DNA of 64,000 nt from Arthrobacter jiangjiafuii (GTDB taxonomy: Bacteria > Actinomycetota > Actinomycetes > Actinomycetales > Micrococcaceae): positions 372,001 through 436,000 of the forward strand of contig NZ_CP076022.1 in the NCBI RefSeq assembly GCF_018622995.1, given 5' to 3'. This document shows positions 41,801 to 49,802 of this stretch, piece by piece (position 1 is the stretch's first letter; every line of letters starts with the position of its first letter). The notes under the pieces were generated by a model that had not been told where the DNA came from, did no database searches, and worked only from the letters and a program-made list of their open reading frames with translations. Position numbers and translations under genes: made by a program.

Positions 41801-43387
41801 GGTGGTGCTGAAGTAGTTCAGCACGTTGAAGGAGGCGAGCTTGAGGTTGCCGCCCACGCTTTCCGGCGCGGCGGTGCGGGTGGGATCGAACGACGCCGGG
41901 GTGACCGTTGCGGCGTTGGCGGTGGTGAGTGCCGTGAGGGGCTGGAACTTCCAGGCGCTGTTGCGGAAGTCCAGGATCACGCCGGTGGTGAAGGTGGCGG
42001 CTGCCCCGATCCGCACCGGGTTCTCCATGGTCAGGTACGGCAGGGCGATGCCCTGGTTCGCTGCGCTGAGGAAGTTGGTGCTGGCGCCGTCGTCGAGGGT
42101 GACGGCACGTGCCGCATTGTCGGCGACGACGGCGGCGTGCTCGGGGGTGCCCACGGCAGCCACCGCGGTGGGCTGGACAAGGGCGGAGTCCCCGGCGGCG
42201 AGGCCGATTTCCGCGTACTGGTTCAGGGAGTAGTTATCGGTGACGGTGAAGCTGCCCTGCGGTGCCAGCAGCATGCCTTCCAGCGCCTCGCGTTCGGCAT
42301 CGGTGGCGGGCCAGCCAACGGTCGCGGGCTTCACCTCTTCCGCCGGCTCGCTGAGCTTGGCCATGTTGCCCGCGGCGACCGTGAGCTGGGTCAGGCCGAA
42401 GTACTCACCGACGGTTCCGGTGACCTCTACATAATCGCCGGGGGCGACGGAGCCCACCGTGGCGGATGAGAAGACGAAGATGCCGTCGGATGCGGTGTGG
42501 GTGGCGGGATCGAGCGTTCCACCGGTTCCGGGCGTCTGCAGGTAGTAGCCGTTGAAGCCGCCGGTGGGGTACACGCCGGTGACCTTGCCGCGGGTGGTGA
42601 CGTTCTGCCCGATCAGCGGACTCGCATCGCCCGTGCCCTGGATCTCCGAGATGGCGACGGCGCCGGCCGGCGGATCAACCGGGGTGGTGGGGGAGGGCGT
42701 GGGGGTGGGAGTGGGCTCGGGGTCGGTGGGGACCGTGCCGCCGGTGCCGGTGGGAGTCACTGCCGCGCTGAGGGTGAAGTCGGCCGCGTTGTTGTTCGTG
42801 TCGGCGAAGCCGGTGCGGTTCAGGGACTTGGGGTCTGCGTTGCCGGCCGGGGCGGCAGCAGCCGCGGTTTCAAAGGTGTTGGAGGTGCCGTAGCCCAGCA
42901 GGTCGACCACTCCAGCGGCGCCCACTACGGAGCCCGCGGGCAGCGGGTCGACGCGGGTGGCCTGGTTGGAGAGGATCAGGGTGCCGCTGGTGCCGCTGAA
43001 GCTGGCGCCCACGGTGGCATCGGCTGCCGGCAGCGGAGCGCCGGTGGTTCCGTTGGAGGCGCCGGAAATCAGGTAATAACCTCCGGCGGGGATGGTTCCG
43101 GTGAGCGCGCCGACCCCCGTGGGGGCCGCCGTCGAACCGGCCGAGCGGTACTGCAGCGACCAGCCGTCCAAGCTGACGGCAGCATCCGTGGGGTTGTAGA
43201 GCTCCACGAACTTGTTGGTGAACGGCGCGTTGGCGCTGCCGCCGCTCAGGTAGGCCTCGTTGATGACGACGCCTACGGCTGCCGCCTTGGTGTCCAGCGC
43301 AAAGGCCGGAAGCGCCGTCATTGGTGCCGCCAGCAGGCCGGCCGAGAGGGTTGCTCCCAGTGCCGCCTTCCAGGTTGAAGGTCTCAT
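38894..43387 (-). CDS. Secreted multidomain nuclease/5'-nucleotidase (ExeM/NucH-type plus UshA-type)
   Basis: The 1,497-residue product has an N-terminal signal (to about 31, ending near ALPAFA). A lamin-tail domain (about 38-190, NEAYLSGGSANAPFTNKFVE) is followed by a Pro/Thr linker and an OB-type region (about 245-350). An endonuclease/exonuclease/phosphatase domain (about 520-850) shows LKLASFNVLNYF, SLMEVENSAVF, LLGDFNSYAAEDP and SSDHDPILVG. A calcineurin-type 5'-nucleotidase (about 850-1330) shows LLNINDFHGRI, FLSAGDNIGAS, NHEFDAGYADL and YTGHTHKQYAW. Beta domains and a tail ending in YCLTGR follow. It should degrade extracellular DNA and dephosphorylate the nucleotides, giving phosphate and nucleosides. 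No LPXTG anchor is seen. Confidence 0.9.
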   Translation of the reverse strand: MRPSTWKAALGATLSAGLLAAPMTALPAFALDTKAAAVGVVINEAYLSGGSANAPFTNKFVELYNPTDAAVSLDGWSLQYRSAGSTAAPTGVGALTGTIPAGGYYLISGASNGTTGAPLPAADATVGASFSGTSGTLILSNQATRVDPLPAGSVVGAAGVVDLLGYGTSNTFETAAAAAPAGNADPKSLNRTGFADTNNNAADFTLSAAVTPTGTGGTVPTDPEPTPTPTPSPTTPVDPPAGAVAISEIQGTGDASPLIGQNVTTRGKVTGVYPTGGFNGYYLQTPGTGGTLDPATHTASDGIFVFSSATVGSVAPGDYVEVTGTVGEYFGLTQLTVAAGNMAKLSEPAEEVKPATVGWPATDAEREALEGMLLAPQGSFTVTDNYSLNQYAEIGLAAGDSALVQPTAVAAVGTPEHAAVVADNAARAVTLDDGASTNFLSAANQGIALPYLTMENPVRIGAAATFTTGVILDFRNSAWKFQPLTALTTANAATVTPASFDPTRTAAPESVGGNLKLASFNVLNYFSTTGDTLPGCTFYNDRAGAPLTVRGGCDARGAANAENLERQQAKIVAAINALGADVVSLMEVENSAVFGKDRDEALANLTAALNEQAPGTWDYVRSPAALPAAEDVIRTAFIFRTATAEPVGESVILDDETVFSNAREPLAQAFKPAGGTDGEKFVAISNHFKSKGSAPDSGENADTGQGGWNADRVRQAQALAGFADSVADAAGTEKVFLLGDFNSYAAEDPMTVLADAGYVNLGKATGKHSYAFSGMVGSLDHILASPEAAEAVTGADIWNINSVESVALEYSRYNTNVTNYYAPDPYRSSDHDPILVGLDLAPAGTETEELNLLNINDFHGRIDDNTVNFAGTVEQLKAAAPAGSSVFLSAGDNIGASLFASSIQQDAPTIDVLNALDLRASAVGNHEFDAGYADLTDRVIPSAEFPYLGANVYLRGTTTPALEEYTILDVNGVSVAVIGAITEETATLVTPGGIANLEFGDPVEAVNRVAEQLQAAGLADVIIAEYHDGAGAGTPDGASLEQEVADGGAFAEIVNGTSPLVDAIYTGHTHKQYAWDAPVPGVDGKTRPVVQTGSYGEFIGQINLDYNPATDEVVSYTATNVPRTTESAASLVAAYPAVAEVKSIVDAALASAAEIGNQPVGSVTADITSAFSGTNRDDRSAESTLGNLVADSLLSTLSSADRGGAEIGVTNPGGLRAELYYGADGVITYAEANAVLPFVNNLWTTTLTGAQLKTMLEQQWQPAGSSRPFLALGLSDNITYTYDQAQAAGSRIQTVTVNGEALDPARAYRVGTFSFLAQGGDNFSVFTQGTNTRDSGLVDRDAWISYIEANSPLSPDFARQGVVVQGAPATATAGAAVSFTVSGLDLTSLGSPANTALAVNWVNAAGTATALGTAPVTAGAASVSVSIPSSASGAGRLVLTAAPSGTTVTVPVTVQAPPTPPAPACKAPVPPKNWWDVKGWVRYALDLARYLYCLTGR

Positions 43388-43566
43388 GCCTCATGCTCCT
43401 TGGTCAGCTGGTCCCAGCCGACGGGTAGTGGCCGCACAGCGGCGGCAAAGGGGGTAACGCGAGTGATGCTCGTAATACTATGTGGCCGACGTTACAAATG
43501 GGTGACATGAGGCGGACCCAAGTAATCTGCCTTCTTCCGGGCGGCACCGGGACTGAAACGGGCAAC

Positions 43567-43605
43567 AAAAAAGGCGTATCGCCCGTTTTCAAGAGGTGAT
43601 ACGCC
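43567..43605 (-). terminator. Terminator of tRNA-Ser(UGA)
   Basis: A stem centred on GGCGTATC (43573-43580) and GATACGCC (43598-43605) lies after the tRNA and is followed on the minus strand by a T run. Confidence 0.8.
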
Positions 43606-43628
43606 CGGTCCGTTGAAGGACCACTTTG

Positions 43629-43716
43629 CGGAAGGTAAGGGATTCGAACCCTTGGTACGGGGTTACCGCACACTGGTTTTCAAGACCAGCTCCATCGGCC
43701 GCTCGGACAACCTTCC
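43629..43716 (-). tRNA. tRNA-Ser (UGA)
   Basis: The minus strand gives acceptor GGAAGGT/ACCTTCC, D arm GTCCGAGCGGCCGAT, anticodon stem CTGGT/ACCAG with loop CTTGAAA (anticodon TGA), a long variable arm (TGTGCGGTAACCCCGTACC) and T arm AAGGGTTCGAATCCCTT, discriminator G. The total is 88 bases. Confidence 0.95.
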
Positions 43717-43779
43717 CCCTAGTAGTCTGGCAGAAAGGTGGAATTCACCAAAATCTGATCAAGCTCCGTGGAGGACAGA

Positions 43780-44757
43780 ATGAGAGCAGTTGTCATCACT
43801 ACGCCCGGCGGCCCGGAAACACTGCAGGTGCAGGACGTTCCGGCGCCGGTCCCCGGAGAAGGCGAAGTCCTCATCGATGTGGCAGCAGCGGGCCTGAACC
43901 GGGCGGATGTCCTGCAGCGCCGCGGCTACTATCCGGTGCCGGCCGGAAGCTCCGAATATCCGGGACTGGAGGTCTCCGGCCGGATCGCCGCCATTGGCAC
44001 CGGGGTGCAGGGGCTCTCCGTCGGGGCCGACGTCGTCGCACTCCTGACCGGCGGCGGCTACGCCGACCAGGTCAACGTCCCGGCCGGACAGGTGCTGCCC
44101 GTGCCCGCCGGCGTCGACCTGGTGACCGCCGCCTCCCTGCCGGAAACCGCCGCCACCGTGTTCTCTAACCTTTTCATGGCCGCCGGCGTGACCGAGGGCG
44201 ACCATGTGCTGATCCACGGCGCCGCCGGAGGCATCGGCACCATGGCCATCCAGATGGTCGCCGCCTTCGGCGCCGTTCCCATGGTCACCGCCGGATCAGC
44301 GGAGAAGCTGGATCTGGCCCGGGAACTCGGGGCCGAAGTCCTGATCAACTACAAGGAAGAGGACTTCGTGGCACGGGTCCGCGAAGCCACCGACGGCCGG
44401 GGCGCCGACGTCATCCTCGACGTCGTCGGCGCGAAGTACCTGCAGCGCAACCTGGAGGCGCTCGCAGTCTCGGGACGGCTGGTCATCATCGGCCTGCAGG
44501 GCGGAACCACCGCTGAAATCGACCTGAACCAGCTGATGCGGAAACGGCTCGCGGTCATCGGCACCACGCTGCGCGCACGGCCCGCGGAGGAGAAAGCGGC
44601 CATCATGGCGGCGGTCCGGCAGCACGTGTGGCCGCTGATCGAAGCCGGCAGGATCCGCCCGCTTGTGGACAAGACCTTCCCGCTCTCCGAGGCAGCAGCC
44701 GCGCACGAGTATTTCGATTCCGGCCGGCACACGGGAAAAATCCTGTTGACCACCTGA
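43780..44757 (+). CDS. NAD(P)H-quinone oxidoreductase, PIG3/zeta-crystallin type
   Basis: The 325-residue product from ATG 43780 (GGAGGACA upstream) is a zinc-free medium-chain dehydrogenase/reductase. It has GEGEVLIDVAAAGLNRADVL, the PIG3-like QRRGYYPVPAGSSEYPGLEV, the Rossmann motif VLIHGAAGGIGTMAIQMVAA (about 147-166), and a C-terminal HEYFDSGRHTGKILL. The structural-zinc cysteines of alcohol dehydrogenases are absent. Such enzymes reduce quinones with NADPH. A GTG at 43768 is a less likely start. Confidence 0.9.
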   Translation: MRAVVITTPGGPETLQVQDVPAPVPGEGEVLIDVAAAGLNRADVLQRRGYYPVPAGSSEYPGLEVSGRIAAIGTGVQGLSVGADVVALLTGGGYADQVNVPAGQVLPVPAGVDLVTAASLPETAATVFSNLFMAAGVTEGDHVLIHGAAGGIGTMAIQMVAAFGAVPMVTAGSAEKLDLARELGAEVLINYKEEDFVARVREATDGRGADVILDVVGAKYLQRNLEALAVSGRLVIIGLQGGTTAEIDLNQLMRKRLAVIGTTLRARPAEEKAAIMAAVRQHVWPLIEAGRIRPLVDKTFPLSEAAAAHEYFDSGRHTGKILLTT

Positions 44758-44765
44758 TAGACGGC

Positions 44766-44781
44766 TGTGGAGCGCATCACA
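44766..44781. promoter_or_regulatory. CRP/GlxR-like site upstream of cstA
   Basis: TGTGG-AGCGCA-TCACA differs from TGTGA-N6-TCACA at one position. It lies about 100 bases before the cstA start. CRP control of cstA is established in E. coli; in actinobacteria the related GlxR would be the expected regulator. Confidence 0.5.
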
Positions 44782-44882
44782 GCTGACTGCTAACCTCATG
44801 GGCAGGAGCGCGGATTTTCCGCGCTCCGGCCGGTCCACTGCCGGCCCACCTGCATCGTTACCGCAACCAGAGGGAAGCGCCC

Positions 44883-47174
44883 ATGAGTGAGAACCACCGG
44901 CACAGGGACGTGCCGCGAGAGCCTGAGGACGCCGACGTCCTCATCCAGGATCCGGATCTTCCGCCGGTTGCCGTGGATCCGGAAACCGCAGAAGCCGAAG
45001 ACCGCCAGTGGACGCCGATGAAGATCGCCCTCTGGGCCGGAATCGCCCTGCTCGGCGGCGTGAGCTGGTACATGCTGGCCCTGGTCCGCGGGGAAACCGT
45101 CAACGCCATCTGGTTTGTCTTCGCCGCGGTCTGCACCTACTTCATCGCCTACCGCTTCTATTCCAAGTTCATTGAGCGCAAACTCCTGCAGCCCAATGAC
45201 CGCCGCGCCACTCCGGCCGAGTACAAAGCAGACGGCAAGGACTACGCGGCAACGGACCGCCGGGTGCTGTACGGGCACCACTTCGCCGCCATCGCCGGCG
45301 CCGGACCCCTGGTCGGGCCTGTCCTGGCCGCCCAGATGGGCTACCTGCCCGGCACCATCTGGATCATCATCGGCGTCGTCCTCGCCGGCGCCGTCCAGGA
45401 TTACCTGGTCATGTTCTTCTCCATGCGCCGCGGCGGCCGCTCGCTGGGCCAGATGGCCCGGGAAGAGCTGGGCCGCGTCGGCGGTACCGCCGCACTGATC
45501 GCCACCCTGACCATCATGATCATCATTGTGGCGATTCTCGCCCTGGTGGTCGTGAACGCCCTCGCCGAGAGCCCCTGGGGCGTCTTCTCGGTAGGCATGA
45601 CCATTCCGATTGCCCTGTTCATGGGTGTTTACCTGCGGTTCCTGCGCCCGGGCAAGGTCACCGAAGTGTCCATCATCGGCTTTGTCCTGCTGCTGTTGGC
45701 CATCATCGGCGGCGGCATGATTGCCGATACCGCCCTGGGCGACTTCCTGACCCTGGACAAGACGGTTATCGCGTGGGGCATCATCATTTACGGCTTCATT
45801 GCCGCAGTGCTCCCGGTCTGGCTGCTGCTGGCCCCGCGAGACTACCTGTCCACCTTCATGAAGGTGGGCACCATCGTCATGCTGGCCGTGGCCATCATCA
45901 TCGTCCGCCCCGAAATCACCGTTCCCGCGATCAGCGAATTCGCCTCCGCGGACAACGGCCCGGTGGTGGCGGGTCCGCTGTTCCCGTTCCTGTTCGTCAC
46001 CATCGCCTGCGGCGCCCTCTCCGGCTTCCACGCGCTGATCTCCTCCGGCACCACCCCGAAGATGATCGAGAAGGAACGCCAGACCCGCTTCATCGGGTAC
46101 GGCGGCATGCTGATGGAATCCTTCGTGGCCATCATGGCCCTCGTTGCGGCCATCTCCATTGACCGCGGCATCTACTTCGCGATGAACTCCTCGGCTGCAG
46201 CCACCGGCGGCACCGTGGAAGGCGCCGTCGCGTTCGTCAACAGCCTGGGCCTGGCCGGCGTGAACCTGACGCCGGACATGCTCACCAACATGGCCGCCAA
46301 CGTGGGCGAGGAATCCATCGTCTCCCGCACCGGCGGTGCCCCCACGTTGGCCGTGGGCCTGGCCCAGATCATGCAGAGCCTGATCGGCGGCTCGTCGATG
46401 ATGGCGTTCTGGTACCACTTCGCCATCATGTTCGAAGCCCTGTTCATCCTCACCGCAGTCGACGCCGGCACCCGCGTGGCCCGGTTCATGCTGCAGGACT
46501 CGATCGGCAACTTCATTCCGAAGTTCCGCGACACCGGGTGGCGGACCGGGGCCTGGATCTGTACGGCCGTCATGGTCGGAGGTTGGGGCTCGATCCTGAT
46601 CATGGGGGTCACGGACCCGTTGGGCGGCATCAATACGTTGTTCCCGCTCTTCGGCATTGCCAACCAGCTGCTGGCCGCCATTGCACTGGCCATCTGCCTG
46701 GCCATCCTGGCGAAGAAGAATGTCTTCAAGTACATCTGGATCGTGGTGCTGCCGCTGGCGTTCGCGTCCGTGGTGACCATCACCGCGTCGATGTACAAGA
46801 TCTTCAGCCCGGTTCCGGCGGTTGGCTACTGGGCCCAGCACAACGCCTTCAAGGCGGCACTGGACCGGGGCGAGACCAGCTTCGGCACCGCCAAGACAGT
46901 GGAGGCCATGGAAGCGGTGGTCCGGAATACCTTCATCCAGGGCACGTTGTCCATCGTGTTTGTGACGCTGGCGATCATCGTCATTATCACCGCGGTTATT
47001 GCCAGCATCCGCTCGTTCCGTTCCGGCGGCGCCGCCAGCGCCGAGGATCCGGCGGTCGCCTCGCGGACGTTCGCTCCGGCCGGCTTCCTGGCCACCCCGG
47101 CGGAAAAGGAAATCCAGGCGCAGTGGGACGCGCTGCCGCAGGACCGCAAGCCGCTGAGGAAGGCACACTCATGA
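44883..47174 (+). CDS. cstA: Carbon starvation protein A (peptide/pyruvate transporter)
   Basis: The 763-residue membrane protein has a soluble N-terminus of about 45 residues and then some 16 to 18 membrane segments. Family landmarks are YRFYSKFIERKLLQPNDRRA, the GHHFAAIAGAGPLVGPVLAA motif (about 139-158), FMKVGTIVML, SGFHALISSGTTPKMI and FEALFILTAVDAGTR. CstA family members take up peptides or pyruvate when preferred carbon is scarce. The next gene overlaps its stop (ATGA), a coupling usual for cstA and the small YbdD-type protein. The CRP-like palindrome upstream fits induction by carbon status. Confidence 0.95.
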   Translation: MSENHRHRDVPREPEDADVLIQDPDLPPVAVDPETAEAEDRQWTPMKIALWAGIALLGGVSWYMLALVRGETVNAIWFVFAAVCTYFIAYRFYSKFIERKLLQPNDRRATPAEYKADGKDYAATDRRVLYGHHFAAIAGAGPLVGPVLAAQMGYLPGTIWIIIGVVLAGAVQDYLVMFFSMRRGGRSLGQMAREELGRVGGTAALIATLTIMIIIVAILALVVVNALAESPWGVFSVGMTIPIALFMGVYLRFLRPGKVTEVSIIGFVLLLLAIIGGGMIADTALGDFLTLDKTVIAWGIIIYGFIAAVLPVWLLLAPRDYLSTFMKVGTIVMLAVAIIIVRPEITVPAISEFASADNGPVVAGPLFPFLFVTIACGALSGFHALISSGTTPKMIEKERQTRFIGYGGMLMESFVAIMALVAAISIDRGIYFAMNSSAAATGGTVEGAVAFVNSLGLAGVNLTPDMLTNMAANVGEESIVSRTGGAPTLAVGLAQIMQSLIGGSSMMAFWYHFAIMFEALFILTAVDAGTRVARFMLQDSIGNFIPKFRDTGWRTGAWICTAVMVGGWGSILIMGVTDPLGGINTLFPLFGIANQLLAAIALAICLAILAKKNVFKYIWIVVLPLAFASVVTITASMYKIFSPVPAVGYWAQHNAFKAALDRGETSFGTAKTVEAMEAVVRNTFIQGTLSIVFVTLAIIVIITAVIASIRSFRSGGAASAEDPAVASRTFAPAGFLATPAEKEIQAQWDALPQDRKPLRKAHS

Positions 47175-47365
47175 GCATGGCGGTCCAGGAAGGCCTGCGC
47201 GGTTTGGTGCGGTTCTTCCGCGACCTCATGGGCGAAGACGCGTACCGCAAGTACCTCTCCTTCCATGAGTCCACCGGCTGCGCGTCCGCTCCCATGAGCG
47301 AACGCGAATTCTGGAAGGACAAAATGGACCGCCAGGACGCCAACCCCGAAGGGCGCTGCTGCTAG
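47171..47365 (+). CDS. YbdD/YjiX-family small protein
   Basis: The 64-residue product overlaps the cstA stop by four bases. It has a helical N-terminus and the family signature SFHESTGCASAPMSEREFWK followed by KMDRQDANPEGRCC at the C-terminus. YbdD/YjiX proteins accompany CstA or BtsT transporters and are needed for uptake in studied cases; the molecular role is unclear. Start ATG 47171 is fixed by the overlap; ATG 47177 is possible. Confidence 0.9.
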   Translation: MSMAVQEGLRGLVRFFRDLMGEDAYRKYLSFHESTGCASAPMSEREFWKDKMDRQDANPEGRCC

Positions 47366-47392
47366 GCGCTTATCGAAGTTTGGTAATGCATG

Positions 47393-47437
47393 AACGTGAG
47401 ACGGCGGCACCCGAGGCGGGTGCCGCCGTCTCACGTT
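47393..47437 (+). terminator. Terminator after cstA-ybdD
   Basis: A perfect 20-bp stem (47393-47412 with 47418-47437) encloses a GAGGC loop and ends in TTTT. Confidence 0.9.
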
Positions 47438-47508
47438 TTGTTGCGGGGCAGGCCAGGAAAGCCAAGCGCCCAACCGGCAATTCCGCCCAATCGTGAGAGC
47501 ATTAACGC

Positions 47509-48291
47509 ATGACTGAAGAGAACGGATCGGCCCACCGGCCGAATGCGGCGCCTGCGCCCGGTTCCGACGATTCATCACAGGCAGGTGCGGCCGGCAGCCG
47601 CACCGATGAGGCCGTCTCGAGCAACCCGCCCATTGGTGGCGGGCCGGCCGGCGCAGGATCGGCTGTGGCCGCTCCCGCCGGAACCTCGGGGCCGGCTGCC
47701 GCACGGCAGGGCAACGGATCCAGCGACGCCCAGGCCGACGGCGGCCCGGATGCTTCCGGGTCGGCCCGCACCGAGGGCTCCTCCGGACCGGCGAAGCTGA
47801 GGGACCTGGTGGATGAACCCGCCAAGGTCATGCGGATCGGAACCATGGTCAAGCAGCTGCTGGAGGAGGTGCGGAACGCGCCGCTGGACGACGCCGCCCG
47901 GAACCGGCTGGCGGAAATCCACGAACGGTCCCTGCGCGAACTCGAGGACGGGCTGGCTCCGGAGCTGGTGGATGAACTGCACCGCGTCAACCTGCCGTTC
48001 CTGGAGGACACCGTTCCCACTGATGCCGAACTGAGGATTGCCCAGGCGCAGCTGGTCGGCTGGCTGGAGGGGCTCTTCCGTGGCATCCAGACCGCCATCG
48101 CAGCGCAGCAGACCGCCAACCAGCAGATGGCTTCGCGCGTACAGCTGCGCCAGCTGCCGCCGGGCACCGTGCTGGCCCCCGGCGTCGTTATCGGTGAAAA
48201 CGGCGAGCCCAAGCGTGCCGACGGCGCAGGCCAGGGCCGTCCCGGTGCCGGCCGACCCGAGCCGCAGGCCGGCCCCGGACAGTATTTGTAG
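47509..48291 (+). CDS. bpa: Bacterial proteasome activator
   Basis: Bpa forms a ring that opens the 20S proteasome without ATP and feeds it unfolded proteins. The 260-residue product has a disordered Gly/Ala/Ser-rich N-terminus (to about 95), a four-helix core (RIGTMVKQLLEEVRNAPLDD, LPFLEDTVPTDAELRIAQAQ and WLEGLFRGIQTAIAAQQTAN), a proline-rich linker and the terminal GQYL, the known proteasome-docking tail. The N-terminal extension is longer than in the mycobacterial protein. No prcBA genes lie in the window. A second gene follows after five bases. Confidence 0.9.
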   Translation: MTEENGSAHRPNAAPAPGSDDSSQAGAAGSRTDEAVSSNPPIGGGPAGAGSAVAAPAGTSGPAAARQGNGSSDAQADGGPDASGSARTEGSSGPAKLRDLVDEPAKVMRIGTMVKQLLEEVRNAPLDDAARNRLAEIHERSLRELEDGLAPELVDELHRVNLPFLEDTVPTDAELRIAQAQLVGWLEGLFRGIQTAIAAQQTANQQMASRVQLRQLPPGTVLAPGVVIGENGEPKRADGAGQGRPGAGRPEPQAGPGQYL

Positions 48292-48296
48292 GACAG

Positions 48297-48761
48297 ATGG
48301 CTCTCTTTGCAGCCGCCCGGCAGGGGCGGAAAGACGATGTACAGCTCGGCAAGGGCGTCTGGCGCCGTGCCCATGACCGGTTTACCCGGGGTCTGGACCG
48401 CTATCACCAGATGCTGGAGGGCGTGGAGGATGACGCCATCTACAACGAGCTGGTGGGAGTGGCCAACTCGCTGGCCGAGCTGCTGCCGCGCGTGCGGGAG
48501 GTCTGCGTCAGTGCCCAGCGGCGCCTGCCCAGCAACGGCCAGGACATCCCCGGCGCGCTGATCGCCGTGCACCGGGCGCTGTCCCGGAGCGGAAATTCGC
48601 TGGCAGCCACCGCCGAGGCGGCAGCCATGTCGCGGCTGGAAGGCGAACGGTGGGGGATTGCCTCCGCCGGGCTGCAGAACGTGCACCGGCGCGCCCAGCT
48701 GGTCGCCGAAGACGTCATTGAGGCCGAGCGGGCGCTCAAGGCCGCCACGGCCGCCCAATAA
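48297..48761 (+). CDS. Hypothetical helical protein coupled to bpa
   Basis: The 154-residue, all-helical product begins five bases after the bpa stop, so the two are probably translated together. Features are an N-terminal basic stretch (GRKDDVQLGKGVWRRAHDRF), a long central helix (DAIYNELVGVANSLAELLPR) and a C-terminal helix with QLVAEDVIEAERALKAATA. It has no cysteine pair, signal or membrane segment. I do not recognise a family; actinobacteria do keep a gene of this size beside bpa in places, but this is from memory. A role with the proteasome activator is only suggested by linkage. Confidence 0.65.
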   Translation: MALFAAARQGRKDDVQLGKGVWRRAHDRFTRGLDRYHQMLEGVEDDAIYNELVGVANSLAELLPRVREVCVSAQRRLPSNGQDIPGALIAVHRALSRSGNSLAATAEAAAMSRLEGERWGIASAGLQNVHRRAQLVAEDVIEAERALKAATAAQ

Positions 48762-48863
48762 TATTTTTCCGGAATCCGGGAATAGGCGCCGCCGTAATTT
48801 CGCGTCCAGCATATAGGCGTCATCGACAGCGGATTATGGCCGCGCGTTTGCAAGGATAGGCGA

Positions 48864-49700
48864 ATGACTACTTCTCCTCTTGTGACATTCAATGACGGCA
48901 ACACCATTCCCCAGCTCGGCTACGGCGTGTGGCAGGTTGAGGACGAGGTTGCCGAAAAGGTTGTGGGGCAGGCTTTCGAGGTTGGCTACCGCCACATCGA
49001 CACGGCCAAGATCTACGGCAACGAAGCCGGCGTCGGCCGCGCCATTGCCGCCACTTCGGTTCCCCGCGAGGACATGTTCATCACCACCAAGGTCTGGAAC
49101 GCGGACCAGGGCTACGAAGAGACCCTGAAGGCCTTCGATGCGTCCATGGAGCGCCTCGGCCTGGAAACCCTGGACCTGTACCTGATCCACTGGCTGCAGC
49201 CCAAGCAGAACAAGTACGTGGACACCTGGAAGGCGCTCATCGAGCTGCAGAAGTCCGGCCGCGTTAAGTCCATCGGTGTCTGCAACTTCACCGTGGAGGC
49301 GCTGCAGGAGATCATCGACGCCACCGGCGTTGTTCCGGTCCTGAACCAGGTGGAGACCCACCCGTACCTGAACCAGGCCGAACTGCGGGCCTTCGAGGCC
49401 GAGCACAACATCCTGCATGAGTCCTGGTCCCCGCTGGGCTCCGGGAAGGGCCTGCTGGAGGATCCGAAGCTGGCGGAAATCGCCACCAAGTACGACGGCG
49501 TCACCCCGGCCCAGGTGGTCATCGCCTGGCACCTGGCGCTGGGCAACATCGTGATCCCGAAGTCCGTGACCGAGTCCCGGATCAAGGAAAACTGGGAGGC
49601 GCTGAACGTGGTGCTCTCCGACGAGGACATCGACGCCATCAACGCGCTGGACAACGGTACCCGCTACGGCGCCGATCCGGCCACGGCCGACTTCGCCTAA
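48864..49700 (+). CDS. Aldo/keto reductase, 2,5-diketo-D-gluconate reductase-like
   Basis: The 278-residue product is a smaller AKR with all tetrad residues visible: Asp and Tyr in HIDTAKIYGNEAGVG (about 45-59), Lys in TTKVWNADQGYEE, and His in LYLIHWLQPKQNKYVD. The NADPH-binding IPKSVTESRIKENWEALNVV is near the end. It has the AEHNILHESWSPLGSG block typical of AKR5-type reductases of diketogluconate or general aldehydes. It lies alone with a strong terminator downstream. Confidence 0.9.
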   Translation: MTTSPLVTFNDGNTIPQLGYGVWQVEDEVAEKVVGQAFEVGYRHIDTAKIYGNEAGVGRAIAATSVPREDMFITTKVWNADQGYEETLKAFDASMERLGLETLDLYLIHWLQPKQNKYVDTWKALIELQKSGRVKSIGVCNFTVEALQEIIDATGVVPVLNQVETHPYLNQAELRAFEAEHNILHESWSPLGSGKGLLEDPKLAEIATKYDGVTPAQVVIAWHLALGNIVIPKSVTESRIKENWEALNVVLSDEDIDAINALDNGTRYGADPATADFA

Positions 49701-49745
49701 GCCTCACGTAGCTCCGGGCTGCCCCTTGCGGGTTTCCCGGAACCC

Positions 49746-49781
49746 AAAAGTGCTCCTCCCAGCAGTGGGAGGAGCACTTTT
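49746..49781. terminator. Bidirectional terminator between the reductase and fliW
   Basis: A perfect 16-bp stem (49746-49761 with 49766-49781) has a GCAG loop, with T runs on both strands. It ends the flgN-flgK-flgL-fliW transcript on the minus strand as well as the reductase gene. Confidence 0.9.
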
Positions 49782-49802
49782 TGTTTCGGTTTGTCCGAGG
49801 AG

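Noticed and set aside
42552-42893. A Gly/Val-rich plus-strand frame opposite the nuclease gene that looks like a PE_PGRS-type protein.
   Set aside because: It is antisense to the Pro/Thr linker of the nuclease and owes its composition to that.
44796-47168. A 790-residue open frame antisense to cstA.
   Set aside because: It is Gly/His/Asp/Gln-rich with no domain and mirrors the third-position GC bias of cstA; a typical high-GC shadow.
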